This document shows positions 5,198 to 12,412 of a DNA stretch of 16,548 nt, one piece after another. The position numbers were made by a program, and so were the translations under genes. Location: assembly GCA_030634125.1 (NCBI GenBank), contig DAOWBJ010000006.1:1-16548 (forward strand), read 5' to 3'. The stretch's first letter is position 1, and each line of letters begins with the position of its first letter. This DNA comes from Victivallales bacterium. GTDB lineage: Bacteria; Verrucomicrobiota; Lentisphaeria; Victivallales; Victivallaceae. The notes beneath the pieces are model-generated. The model did not search any database. It was not told where the DNA came from and saw only the letters and a list, made by a program, of their open reading frames with translations.

Positions 5198-6913
5198 ATG
5201 GCCTTCAAAAAATGGAGTTCGGCCTGCTCAAATTCTGAAACAATTATTGACAATCTAATGCGGAAATTTTCTTTTCCGCGCCCGATAGCGATGTATTTGG
5301 CATCACGCAAGATCGCGGAAAAAGATGTTGAGATTTTTTTGGACGGCAGGCTTTCAGGATTAAGCGATCCTTATCGTTTTCCCGGCATGAAAGATGCCGT
5401 GAAATGCATATGGGACGCTATATTCGAACAGGCACCAATTCTTATCCACGGTGACTACGACACCGACGGCATTACCGCCACGGCTCTGCTTGCTGACGTT
5501 CTGCGTCAAAACGGCGCTGATGTCCATACCTTCATACCTCATCGTTTCGATGACGGTTACGGTTTCACACCGGCATCTCTGCGCAAAGCGGTTGGGACCA
5601 TTGGCAAGCCCTGTAAAGTTCTGATAACTGTGGATTGCGGCATTACCAGCCGCGACGCGGTTAAGGAAGCTGCAGAAATGGGAATAACTACAATTATCAC
5701 CGACCACCATGACGCGGGTACTGAAGTTCCAGACGCTTTAGCGCTTATAAATCCGAAAATATATGACGAACTCGAAGATTTACGGATTCTTGCCGGAGCC
5801 GGTGTGGCGTTCAAGCTTTCGCATGCCTTTATCAAATACGGACGTGAACATAATCTCGGCGGATTTTCAACTAAACTTTCTGATATTCTTGATTTCGTCG
5901 CCTTGGGAACTATTGCGGACATCGTGCCGCTTCTCGGCGAAAACAGAATCATGGTTAAAAGCGGAATAAAAATTTTGCGCAAACAGGTACGCCCTGGTAT
6001 TCGAGCACTGATTGAAACTTCAAAACTAAAATCCGAGCTGATGCCTTCAGATGTAACCTTCAAGTTAGCTCCGCGGGTCAACGCCGCCGGCAGAATGTGC
6101 AATGCCGATATTGCCTTACAGCTGCTTGAGTGTGATAATATTGTCGAAGCATATCGTTTTTCATCGGAACTGGAAAAACTGAATAATACCCGTCAAGCTA
6201 AAGAACAGGAAATTTACCTGGAAGCCAAGAAACAAATACAGGAAAAACTTGATTTAGATAAGAATTACTGTATTCTGGTGGCTGGTCAGGACTGGCATCA
6301 AGGCGTAATCGGAATTGTAGCGTCCCGTTTAGCGCGGGATTACAACCGCCCGGCAATTGTTTTGACGATCCAGGACGGCAAAGCCTACGGGTCAGGGCGC
6401 AGTGTCGGAAGTTTGAATCTGGTCAAAACGCTTAGCAAGAGTTCCGATATTTTAGAACGTTTCGGCGGACACCCGATGGCAGTAGGTGTTGCTTTGGATA
6501 GTAATAATATCGAAAAATTTTATGCTTCCATTGAAAAAAATATTCAAGTTGAAATCGCTGATATGGATCTCACGGAATATATCAGTTATGACGGCGAAGC
6601 CGAGCTGGAAGAACTGTCTGATGATTTTTTCGAATATTTGAAACAACTCGGACCATTCGGGCACAGCAATCCCAAACCGGTATTCCGCTTCAATGATCTG
6701 GAGCTGGTCAAAAGCTATCCAATAGGCGACCGCCATACACGCGGAACATTCCGCAATCAGAAACATGCTCAAATTGATTTTATAGCCTTCAATTTTCCGC
6801 AAAATCAATTCAACGCGGCACTGCTGGACATTCTGGCGACACCGCAGATAAACACTTATGGACATGTCAGCAAACCACAATTGCACATCGTAGCCTTGCA
6901 GACGGTTTATTAA
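5198..6913 (+). CDS. recJ: Single-stranded-DNA-specific 5'-3' exonuclease RecJ
   Basis: 571 residues, the usual length for RecJ. DHH-domain motifs: HGDYDTDGITAT (DYDTDG at 86-91; the family usually has DYDADG), VLITVDCGIT (D146), ITDHHDAG (DHH at 169-171), GTIADIVPL near 237-245 and KLAPRVNAAGRM at 289-300. The DHHA1 part has GIVASRL, YGSGRS and RFGGHPMAVG (GGHP at 423-426), followed by an OB-like C-terminal domain. RecJ degrades 5' single-stranded ends in RecF-pathway recombination, base-excision repair and methyl-directed mismatch repair. All metal ligands are present, so it should be active. AGGA lies 11 nt before the ATG, slightly long. A histidine kinase gene follows 17 bp after the stop and is probably in the same transcript. 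Confidence 0.96.
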   Translation: MAFKKWSSACSNSETIIDNLMRKFSFPRPIAMYLASRKIAEKDVEIFLDGRLSGLSDPYRFPGMKDAVKCIWDAIFEQAPILIHGDYDTDGITATALLADVLRQNGADVHTFIPHRFDDGYGFTPASLRKAVGTIGKPCKVLITVDCGITSRDAVKEAAEMGITTIITDHHDAGTEVPDALALINPKIYDELEDLRILAGAGVAFKLSHAFIKYGREHNLGGFSTKLSDILDFVALGTIADIVPLLGENRIMVKSGIKILRKQVRPGIRALIETSKLKSELMPSDVTFKLAPRVNAAGRMCNADIALQLLECDNIVEAYRFSSELEKLNNTRQAKEQEIYLEAKKQIQEKLDLDKNYCILVAGQDWHQGVIGIVASRLARDYNRPAIVLTIQDGKAYGSGRSVGSLNLVKTLSKSSDILERFGGHPMAVGVALDSNNIEKFYASIEKNIQVEIADMDLTEYISYDGEAELEELSDDFFEYLKQLGPFGHSNPKPVFRFNDLELVKSYPIGDRHTRGTFRNQKHAQIDFIAFNFPQNQFNAALLDILATPQINTYGHVSKPQLHIVALQTVY

Positions 6914-6930
6914 AGAAGGAACTTATAAGT

Positions 6931-8055
6931 ATGATTATCGGGGAAACATTAAAGACTAACTTTGCCTCGCCTGAAAGATTACACCAGAATGCTGTATTAG
7001 CCCAGCATAAAGAAATACTTAGTGATAAAAATCTTAGTTTGCTCTACGACTTCACTACGGATTTTATAGTAGTTCTCAATGAATACCGGCAAGTAATATT
7101 CGCCAACAAGACTTTGCTTAACTTCTTAGAAAAAAGCGATGTAAAAGAAATTCTTGGTCAAAGACCAGGCGAAATTTTGAACTGTAGTGAAGCTGACAAA
7201 GAAACCGGAGGCTGTGGAACTTCCATGCGGTGCAGCGCGTGCGGAGCTGTCAAAGCCATATTGAAAGCCAATCATCTTGATACTCAAGTCGAAGAATGCT
7301 GTATTCAAACATTTGACGGGAATACTTACAATTTTCGTACATGGACTACGTGTCCATGGAAGGATAGAGATTATACGCTTCTTATCATACGCGATATCGC
7401 TGATGAAAAGTTCCGCAATGCTTTGGAACAAACATTTTTCCATGACCTGACTAACACCGCATGTGACATGCAGGGATTGCTTTCCCTGATTAATTCCCCT
7501 GAAGCTTACAAAAAATATGCTCATTTGCTTTCCAATGTAAGCCGGGAACTGCTTGAGGAGATAAACGGACAGCGTGATCTGCGTTATGCCGAAGAAGGCA
7601 CAATAATAGTTAAAAAATCTCCAATAAAAGGTTTAAGCTTATTAAAAGATTTTATTGACTTATATAAAAATCAGAAACTTGCCGAAGGAATAGGGCTTGT
7701 AATTTCAGATGATTCTGATGATATAACTTTTTTATCTGACGAGCGCTTATTGAGGCGCGTTATCGAAAACATGATTAAAAACGCGATTGAAGCATCATGT
7801 AAAGGGCAATGCGTAACCGCCGCATGCAAAAGAGATAGGGACAGTGTTATGTTTTCTCTTCACAATCCAAATTTTATAGAAAAAGATATTCAGCTTAACA
7901 TATTTAAACGTTCATTTTCGACGAAAGCTCAAGGGCGCGGCTGGGGAACTTACAGCATGAAGCTCTTGACAGAAAGATATTTGAATGGGGAAATAGAATT
8001 TACATCCACAGAAAAAGACGGCACAACTTTCTACGCGAAATACCCGCTTACTTAA
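6931..8055 (+). CDS. PAS-domain sensor histidine kinase with a four-cysteine insert, orphan
   Basis: 374 residues, soluble (no membrane segment). A PAS-like domain spans roughly residues 35-158 and carries C85-x9-C95-x5-C101-x2-C104 (GGCGTSM and CSACGAVKAIL), which could hold a metal or act as a redox site. The phospho-acceptor motif is FFHDLTN (H171). The N box is RVIENMIKNAIEA (near 276-288). The ATP-lid region has HNPNFI in place of the usual D-x-G-x-G, then SFSTKAQGRGWGTYSMKLL (330-346). The HNP form with GTYSMKLL is, from memory, a recognised histidine-kinase subgroup, so activity is likely. No response regulator lies in the window. It follows recJ by 17 bp with GAAGGA about 10 nt before the ATG, suggesting co-transcription. 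The last 8 bp overlap the convergent SUMF1-like gene. Confidence 0.85.
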   Translation: MIIGETLKTNFASPERLHQNAVLAQHKEILSDKNLSLLYDFTTDFIVVLNEYRQVIFANKTLLNFLEKSDVKEILGQRPGEILNCSEADKETGGCGTSMRCSACGAVKAILKANHLDTQVEECCIQTFDGNTYNFRTWTTCPWKDRDYTLLIIRDIADEKFRNALEQTFFHDLTNTACDMQGLLSLINSPEAYKKYAHLLSNVSRELLEEINGQRDLRYAEEGTIIVKKSPIKGLSLLKDFIDLYKNQKLAEGIGLVISDDSDDITFLSDERLLRRVIENMIKNAIEASCKGQCVTAACKRDRDSVMFSLHNPNFIEKDIQLNIFKRSFSTKAQGRGWGTYSMKLLTERYLNGEIEFTSTEKDGTTFYAKYPLT

Positions 8056-9040
8056 ATTTTTGTCCAAGAACGATGCGAAATCCCAAATAGTAAAGTTTGC
8101 GGTCAGGTGAATTTCCGGCGCGGTTCGTTACCCGGCAAAGCCTGGCGTCACGATACCAGCCGCCGCCGCGGAATGTGCGGTAAGAATTAGTACACAAGGG
8201 GTCTGTCATTCCATTTTTATATGTATCAGTCGCTAATCCTGCCACTACTCCTGATTTGTTGCAGGTATCTAAACACCATTCCCATACATTACCGCTCATA
8301 TCGTGAATACCGAGCTCATTGGCTGATTTTGTTCCAACGTCACGCGTCTGTTTGCCGGAATTGGAACCGTACCATGCCACTTTGTCAATATTGTTGCTGC
8401 CGCTGTATTTATAACCCTTGCTTTTATTGCCGCCGTGAGCGGCGTATTCCCATTCGGCTTCGGTCGGAAGGCGATATTCGTAACCGGTCGGTAAACGTCC
8501 AGCGCGATGTTCGCGTTCAGTTAATTTTTTGCAGAATTTTATTGCGTCATTCCAGCTTACACATTCTACCGGTTTACCGCAACCCTTGTAATAGCTCGGA
8601 TTAGTTTCCGTAATCAACTGGTATTCCCGTTGGGTCAACTCATATTTGCCGATCCAAAACCCCTTGCTTATTGTTACTTCGTGAACCGGTTTTTCGTCAC
8701 TCTCTCCATCATTTGAACCCATCTGAAAAGTCCCCGGCGCGACATAAATTAGTTTCATGCCTAAGCCGGAGATTATCCGGTTTTGATGTTTGACAAGGGA
8801 AGTGAGGAATACTTTGCCGGAGGGCTCAGTCAAAGAATTTTTTTCCTCAGACCGGCACGGTTTCAGTTTAGAATTGGCTTTGCGAATAACAACAGTCATA
8901 ACTATTATAAACGCCGAAAGACAAACCGCAAGAGCAATAATTGTCTTCAGGTTCATCCTGTTTTTTTCAAGCCGGGTTCCGCAATTATCACAAAATTTAG
9001 CAGTCTCTCTATGTTCTTCATTACATTTATTGCAAGCCAT
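8048..9040 (-). CDS. Membrane-anchored SUMF1 (FGE-like) protein with N-terminal zinc ribbon
   Basis: 330 residues. The N-terminus is a zinc ribbon (C3-x2-C6 ... C17-x2-C20), then one membrane segment (about 33-52), a linker, and a full SUMF1-type domain: VAPGTFQMGS near 100-109, GKYELTQREY, VSWNDAIKFCKKL, YRLPTEAEWEYA near 189-200, GIHDMSGNVWEW near 244-255, and a closing FRGGGWYRDARLC...LGFRI. Formylglycine-generating enzymes need two cysteines in the last motif. Here only the second remains (C302, in ARLC) and the first aligns with Arg, so it is probably not a sulfatase-activating enzyme but one of the many FGE-like domains of other or unknown role. An ATG four codons upstream (9052) directly follows the stop of the preceding gene, but GGGAGG (9050-9045) is 4 nt before the ATG at 9040, so that start is preferred. 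Confidence 0.85.
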   Translation of the reverse strand: MACNKCNEEHRETAKFCDNCGTRLEKNRMNLKTIIALAVCLSAFIIVMTVVIRKANSKLKPCRSEEKNSLTEPSGKVFLTSLVKHQNRIISGLGMKLIYVAPGTFQMGSNDGESDEKPVHEVTISKGFWIGKYELTQREYQLITETNPSYYKGCGKPVECVSWNDAIKFCKKLTEREHRAGRLPTGYEYRLPTEAEWEYAAHGGNKSKGYKYSGSNNIDKVAWYGSNSGKQTRDVGTKSANELGIHDMSGNVWEWCLDTCNKSGVVAGLATDTYKNGMTDPLCTNSYRTFRGGGWYRDARLCRVTNRAGNSPDRKLYYLGFRIVLGQKFK

Positions 9041-9052
9041 GATACCTCCCAT

Positions 9053-10312
9053 TTAATCTTCTAACTTAAAAGTATAATCATCTTCGGTTTTAAAGTACAA
9101 ATACAACAGGTATAAGCCCAACGCGGTTTGCGACCAGGCTATAATCGGCAGCACCGCGGAAAACTGCGCGTAAGGCGAAGCATAAAATATTTGACTGAGC
9201 CACGGTACATTATTTCCTGAATAGTCGGCTGTTTTCAGTACCCAGGATACCGGTATCATATAAAAACCCAGAAAAGCGCCGCAAATCAAGGCGTTCAGCC
9301 AGTTCTTCTTGAGAATCAGAAAATTGGTCTTAACCAGTAATAACAGAACAACAATTATATTGTCATACAGGCGATGATAACTCACAAGCATTGTAAAACA
9401 GAAAACCAGTAACAACAAATTCAGGCCGATACCTTCTTTGTCGCGTTCCCGCCAGAAGATATAAAGCATAACTGCCGCAAAGAAAAGCTTGCCGAGTACA
9501 TTCAGGAAGCTTATGCGGAAGAAGCCGAACTGCAGCATGTCATGACCGGCAAGTTCAAAGGAATTACACCCGCCGCCGATAGTGTTCCTGATTACGTCAA
9601 TATAGCGCAGGTACAAGTCAATAATGTTGTACCCCGCAAAAGCCGGCCACATACACACCAGCAGGAAAACCGCAAAAGCCGCGAAGCAAATAAAATATTG
9701 TTTTTTAAGGAAGAGCAAGGGAGCGAAAAAGGTCATCATGGAATATTTAAAGACGGTAGCCAGCCCAAAGAAAACAGACCGCGAATATCTGTTCTTGACC
9801 GAGAAAAATAATAAAATCAGCAGCAAAACCCAGATGCCGACCTGCCCGTTGCGCTGGCACATTAATTGCGGAGAAGAGTTCAGAAAAATAAAACCGCCGG
9901 CGAAAAACATTAATGTATTCAAGTTCGGATTGCGGAAATCAACTTTTTTGAGCAGACCGCTAAGCTTGAAAACCCAGACATAAACAAATACGGAAGCACT
10001 CAGACTCAGCAGAAAATACAATAGTCGCGCGCTATGTATATCCAGGAACATATAAGGTATATAAAAGATGAGCAGCCCCGGCAAAACCATCAGGGATTCT
10101 TCCCATTCATAAAAAACCAGATTCTTGACATCAAAAAAATCCTGACCGCGTACCGCCGCGTAAGTACAACTAAAAAACAGGGTGAAGTCAATTCCCATAT
10201 TATTCGCATAAGCCTGGTGCATCCTGACAACACAAAGAACAAGAAGAAAAAATACTCCAGTATAAAAAAACAAACGTTTAACAGATTCTTTTCTGTCGTT
10301 TTCAGCTGTCAT
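9053..10312 (-). CDS. Multi-spanning GT87-like membrane glycosyltransferase
   Basis: 419 residues with about ten hydrophobic segments and hardly any long soluble loop. The pattern matches the GT87/DUF2029 family of GT-C glycosyltransferases: an acidic residue just after the first membrane helix (D42 in MGIDFTLFF), a helix starting RNGQVGIWVLLLILL (GQ at 156-157), an FKYS helix (K189) corresponding to the family's conserved Lys, and a late SYHRLYDNII motif. Family members use polyprenyl-phosphate sugars (for example mannose) as donors on the outer face of the membrane. The acceptor here is unknown. GGGAG (10322-10318) lies 5 nt before the ATG. The downstream SUMF1-like gene starts within 13 bp of this stop, so the two form an operon and are probably translationally coupled. 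Confidence 0.75.
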   Translation of the reverse strand: MTAENDRKESVKRLFFYTGVFFLLVLCVVRMHQAYANNMGIDFTLFFSCTYAAVRGQDFFDVKNLVFYEWEESLMVLPGLLIFYIPYMFLDIHSARLLYFLLSLSASVFVYVWVFKLSGLLKKVDFRNPNLNTLMFFAGGFIFLNSSPQLMCQRNGQVGIWVLLLILLFFSVKNRYSRSVFFGLATVFKYSMMTFFAPLLFLKKQYFICFAAFAVFLLVCMWPAFAGYNIIDLYLRYIDVIRNTIGGGCNSFELAGHDMLQFGFFRISFLNVLGKLFFAAVMLYIFWRERDKEGIGLNLLLLVFCFTMLVSYHRLYDNIIVVLLLLVKTNFLILKKNWLNALICGAFLGFYMIPVSWVLKTADYSGNNVPWLSQIFYASPYAQFSAVLPIIAWSQTALGLYLLYLYFKTEDDYTFKLED

Positions 10313-10343
10313 TTTAACTCCCGTAATTATAAAAAGCTAAAAC

Positions 10344-10372
10344 AATTTAACAGCAATGACTAAGTTTTTCAA
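10344..10372 (-). promoter_or_regulatory. Promoter of the GT87/SUMF1 pair
   Basis: The minus strand has TTGAAA (10372-10367, 5 of 6) and TAAATT (10349-10344, 4 of 6) with a 17 bp spacer. Transcription would start near 10337, giving a leader of about 25 nt that includes the GGGAG ribosome-binding site. A closer TATAAT (10331-10326) would leave too short a leader. Confidence 0.4.
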
Positions 10373-10421
10373 GTCCGGCGTCGTTAACTCTTTAAAATAA
10401 AGGTTTGTTTTGCAAACTCGC

Positions 10422-10450
10422 TTGCTTTGCCGGATATTTCAGTTTATTTT
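10422..10450 (+). promoter_or_regulatory. Weak candidate promoter for the pseudopilin-fusion gene
   Basis: TTGCTT (10422-10427) and TATTTT (10445-10450) are 17 bp apart, matching 3 and 4 of 6 positions. An 8 bp palindrome TTTGCAAA lies just upstream (10409-10416). Position suits the gene at 10490, but the match is poor. Confidence 0.2.
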
Positions 10451-10489
10451 AAGAGTATCGTAAAAATTATTAATATTCAGGAGGATTGT

Positions 10490-12232
10490 ATGAGGTTTTT
10501 AAACGCTGTCTTAGCCGTAATTACAGTAGTTTGCTTTAGTTTTTCTGCTCAAGCCGGAGATAAAAAAGATGACAGGAAATTGTTTGATAAAATTTCTTCC
10601 AAGCTGGAAAAAGGAGGATCATACTTTAATTTTCAGAACAATAAATATCTGTTTCGAGCAATTGAGCACACATATATCCAAATTCCCGAAGTAATAAAAA
10701 TTATAGTTCCCGACCAGCAGTGGCAAATGATGCCCTTAATGGTATATAACTGCTTGAAGCCGATAGTTAAAAGTCTTGGAATAGATGAAATGCTTGCCGC
10801 CGGCGCAAGTTCAATACTTATCAGCGAAAAAACCGATAAAAATCCGGCATTATTCCGCTCACGTCAATTCATCTACCATGGAGACAAGAAAGTAAAAGGT
10901 CTTATCTGGGATTTTGCGGCTGGAAACAACCATGAATTAAGCAGTCTCGCGTCCCTGCCTAAAGAAACCTTATTTGCCTGTACGTCACAAAGCGTACCGG
11001 GGAAAGCATGGAATAAAATAAAACTTATCATTTCAACGCTCCCTCTTCCGAGCATTCAGGGAGTACCGATGACTGCCGAACAAAGCTTTTTTAATAAATT
11101 TAATGTGAAACTGCCTGATTTTCTTGACAGTCTCAGCGGCACTTGCTCTTCAATCCTTATGAGTGCTAAAGACAAGGATGGCAAGCCCGCGCTATACGCG
11201 ATGTTGAAAATTCCGAATAAAAATAATCTGGTTTTCAAAGTTTTATCTGAAATAGCCAAATCTCAACCCATTCTGCAAGTGCTGCCCGATGAGATCATTC
11301 CGGCAAAACCTCCGGCTTTGTCCTGGCTTAAACCTGTTATCCGCAGGGATGATAAAAATATTTATATTGTTTCCAATGCCAAAATTCTGGACATTGTCAA
11401 AAAAACTGCCGCCCGGAAGGACGGACTGATCTCAACACCTGAATTTGAATATCTCAGTCAGGGAATCTCAAAAAAAGGTATAGCTTTTTTCTATTTTAAC
11501 AGCAGCACCATTAAGGCAATAGTTGACACGGTCAAAGCAAATGCGCCTGCCGGGGATAAAGATTGGTCTGTTTTAGCTAAATTAATTCCGCCAAGTGATT
11601 TATTTTTGGTCGTATCCAAAGAAAAAGACGGCATCACGGCTATTATGAACAGCCCGATGGATATTCCTCTGCTTATCACATATTCAAGTGTTATGCCGTC
11701 AATCGCGCAATTCGCGAAATTACTGCCGCTGCTGAATAAATCCCGCGCAAAAGCCCGTCGAATAAGCTGCATGAGCAACCTTAAACAAATAGGTCTGGCT
11801 ATGAAAATGTACGCCATGGACCATAAAGACAAATATCCGACCGGAAACAACGCGGTTGGCTTAAATAAATTAATCAAAGAAGATTATCTAACTGATTTAT
11901 CAATTTATGTCTGCCCGAACTCTAAAACCGTCAAAGCGGCGGCTAAAGATTCCAAGGGCTTAAAAGAAGCAAATTCCTCTTATATTTATATTGGCGATTT
12001 TCTTGAAGGAGATGGAGCCAATATTCCAGTAGTCTTTGACAAATTAGACAGAAAAAAAAGAATTATTAACATATTATATCAAGACGGGCATGTAGCCGCG
12101 TTGCCAAACAAATTCGGTAATTGCAAAGAGCTAATCAAGTATTTAGCCAAGACTAGTTCGTTCAAGCCCGCAATTTTGAAAAAGCTGCAGGAAAAAGCCA
12201 AGCGGATTGATAAAGAATTAGGCTACAAATAA
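10490..12232 (+). CDS. Secreted protein with C-terminal pseudopilin-like domain
   Basis: 580 residues. A classical signal peptide ends in FSFSAQA, with cleavage expected after A22. Residues of about 25-400 form a domain I cannot name firmly; its repeats of 'TP-EF--L' and 'FFYFNSS' type recall DUF3352-like surface proteins, but only loosely. From L415 to about 540 it matches the globular part of PVC pseudopilins: L-NKSRAKARRISCMSNLKQIG, then GLAMKMYAMDHKDKYP, IYVCPNS, SYIYIG, VVFDKL and LYQDGHVAALP (DGH at 532-534). A normal prepilin has GFTLIELLVVIAII directly before the LPALNKAR part; here that stretch is DIPLLITYSSVMPSIAQFAK, with no prepilin-peptidase site. It is therefore a secreted fusion, not a pilin. 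AGGAGG (10479-10484), 5 nt before this ATG, fixes the start over an earlier in-frame TTG at 10427. Confidence 0.75.
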   Translation: MRFLNAVLAVITVVCFSFSAQAGDKKDDRKLFDKISSKLEKGGSYFNFQNNKYLFRAIEHTYIQIPEVIKIIVPDQQWQMMPLMVYNCLKPIVKSLGIDEMLAAGASSILISEKTDKNPALFRSRQFIYHGDKKVKGLIWDFAAGNNHELSSLASLPKETLFACTSQSVPGKAWNKIKLIISTLPLPSIQGVPMTAEQSFFNKFNVKLPDFLDSLSGTCSSILMSAKDKDGKPALYAMLKIPNKNNLVFKVLSEIAKSQPILQVLPDEIIPAKPPALSWLKPVIRRDDKNIYIVSNAKILDIVKKTAARKDGLISTPEFEYLSQGISKKGIAFFYFNSSTIKAIVDTVKANAPAGDKDWSVLAKLIPPSDLFLVVSKEKDGITAIMNSPMDIPLLITYSSVMPSIAQFAKLLPLLNKSRAKARRISCMSNLKQIGLAMKMYAMDHKDKYPTGNNAVGLNKLIKEDYLTDLSIYVCPNSKTVKAAAKDSKGLKEANSSYIYIGDFLEGDGANIPVVFDKLDRKKRIINILYQDGHVAALPNKFGNCKELIKYLAKTSSFKPAILKKLQEKAKRIDKELGYK

Positions 12233-12304
12233 CTCATTTTTTATCCGCCGATTCTGGACAATTTTGAAATCGGGTTAATATTATAGGGATGTATTTAATA
12301 AGTT

Positions 12305-12334
12305 TTGAGTCATAAATACTTATAACAAGATAAA
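12305..12334 (+). promoter_or_regulatory. Weak candidate promoter for mutS
   Basis: TTGAGT (12305-12310) and GATAAA (12329-12334) are 18 bp apart, each matching 4 of 6. The 180 bp gap before mutS (12233-12412) otherwise holds only AT-rich sequence and a GCTTAAAT direct repeat (12346-12353 and 12390-12397). No terminator for the upstream gene was found. Confidence 0.25.
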
Positions 12335-12412
12335 TGCGACTTTGAGCTTAAATCGAAGCCGCTGAACTTATAAAAAAATAAGCTTGACCGCTTAAATTAG
12401 TCTGGAGGCTTT

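Noticed and set aside
5557..6102. 181-codon open frame on the minus strand inside recJ
   Set aside because: Lies wholly within recJ, whose motifs are intact. The translated product shows no family features and has no ribosome-binding site.
10427..10489. Earlier in-frame TTG start for the pseudopilin-fusion gene
   Set aside because: It would put 21 polar residues before a clear signal peptide, and the AGGAGG at 10479-10484 points to the ATG at 10490.
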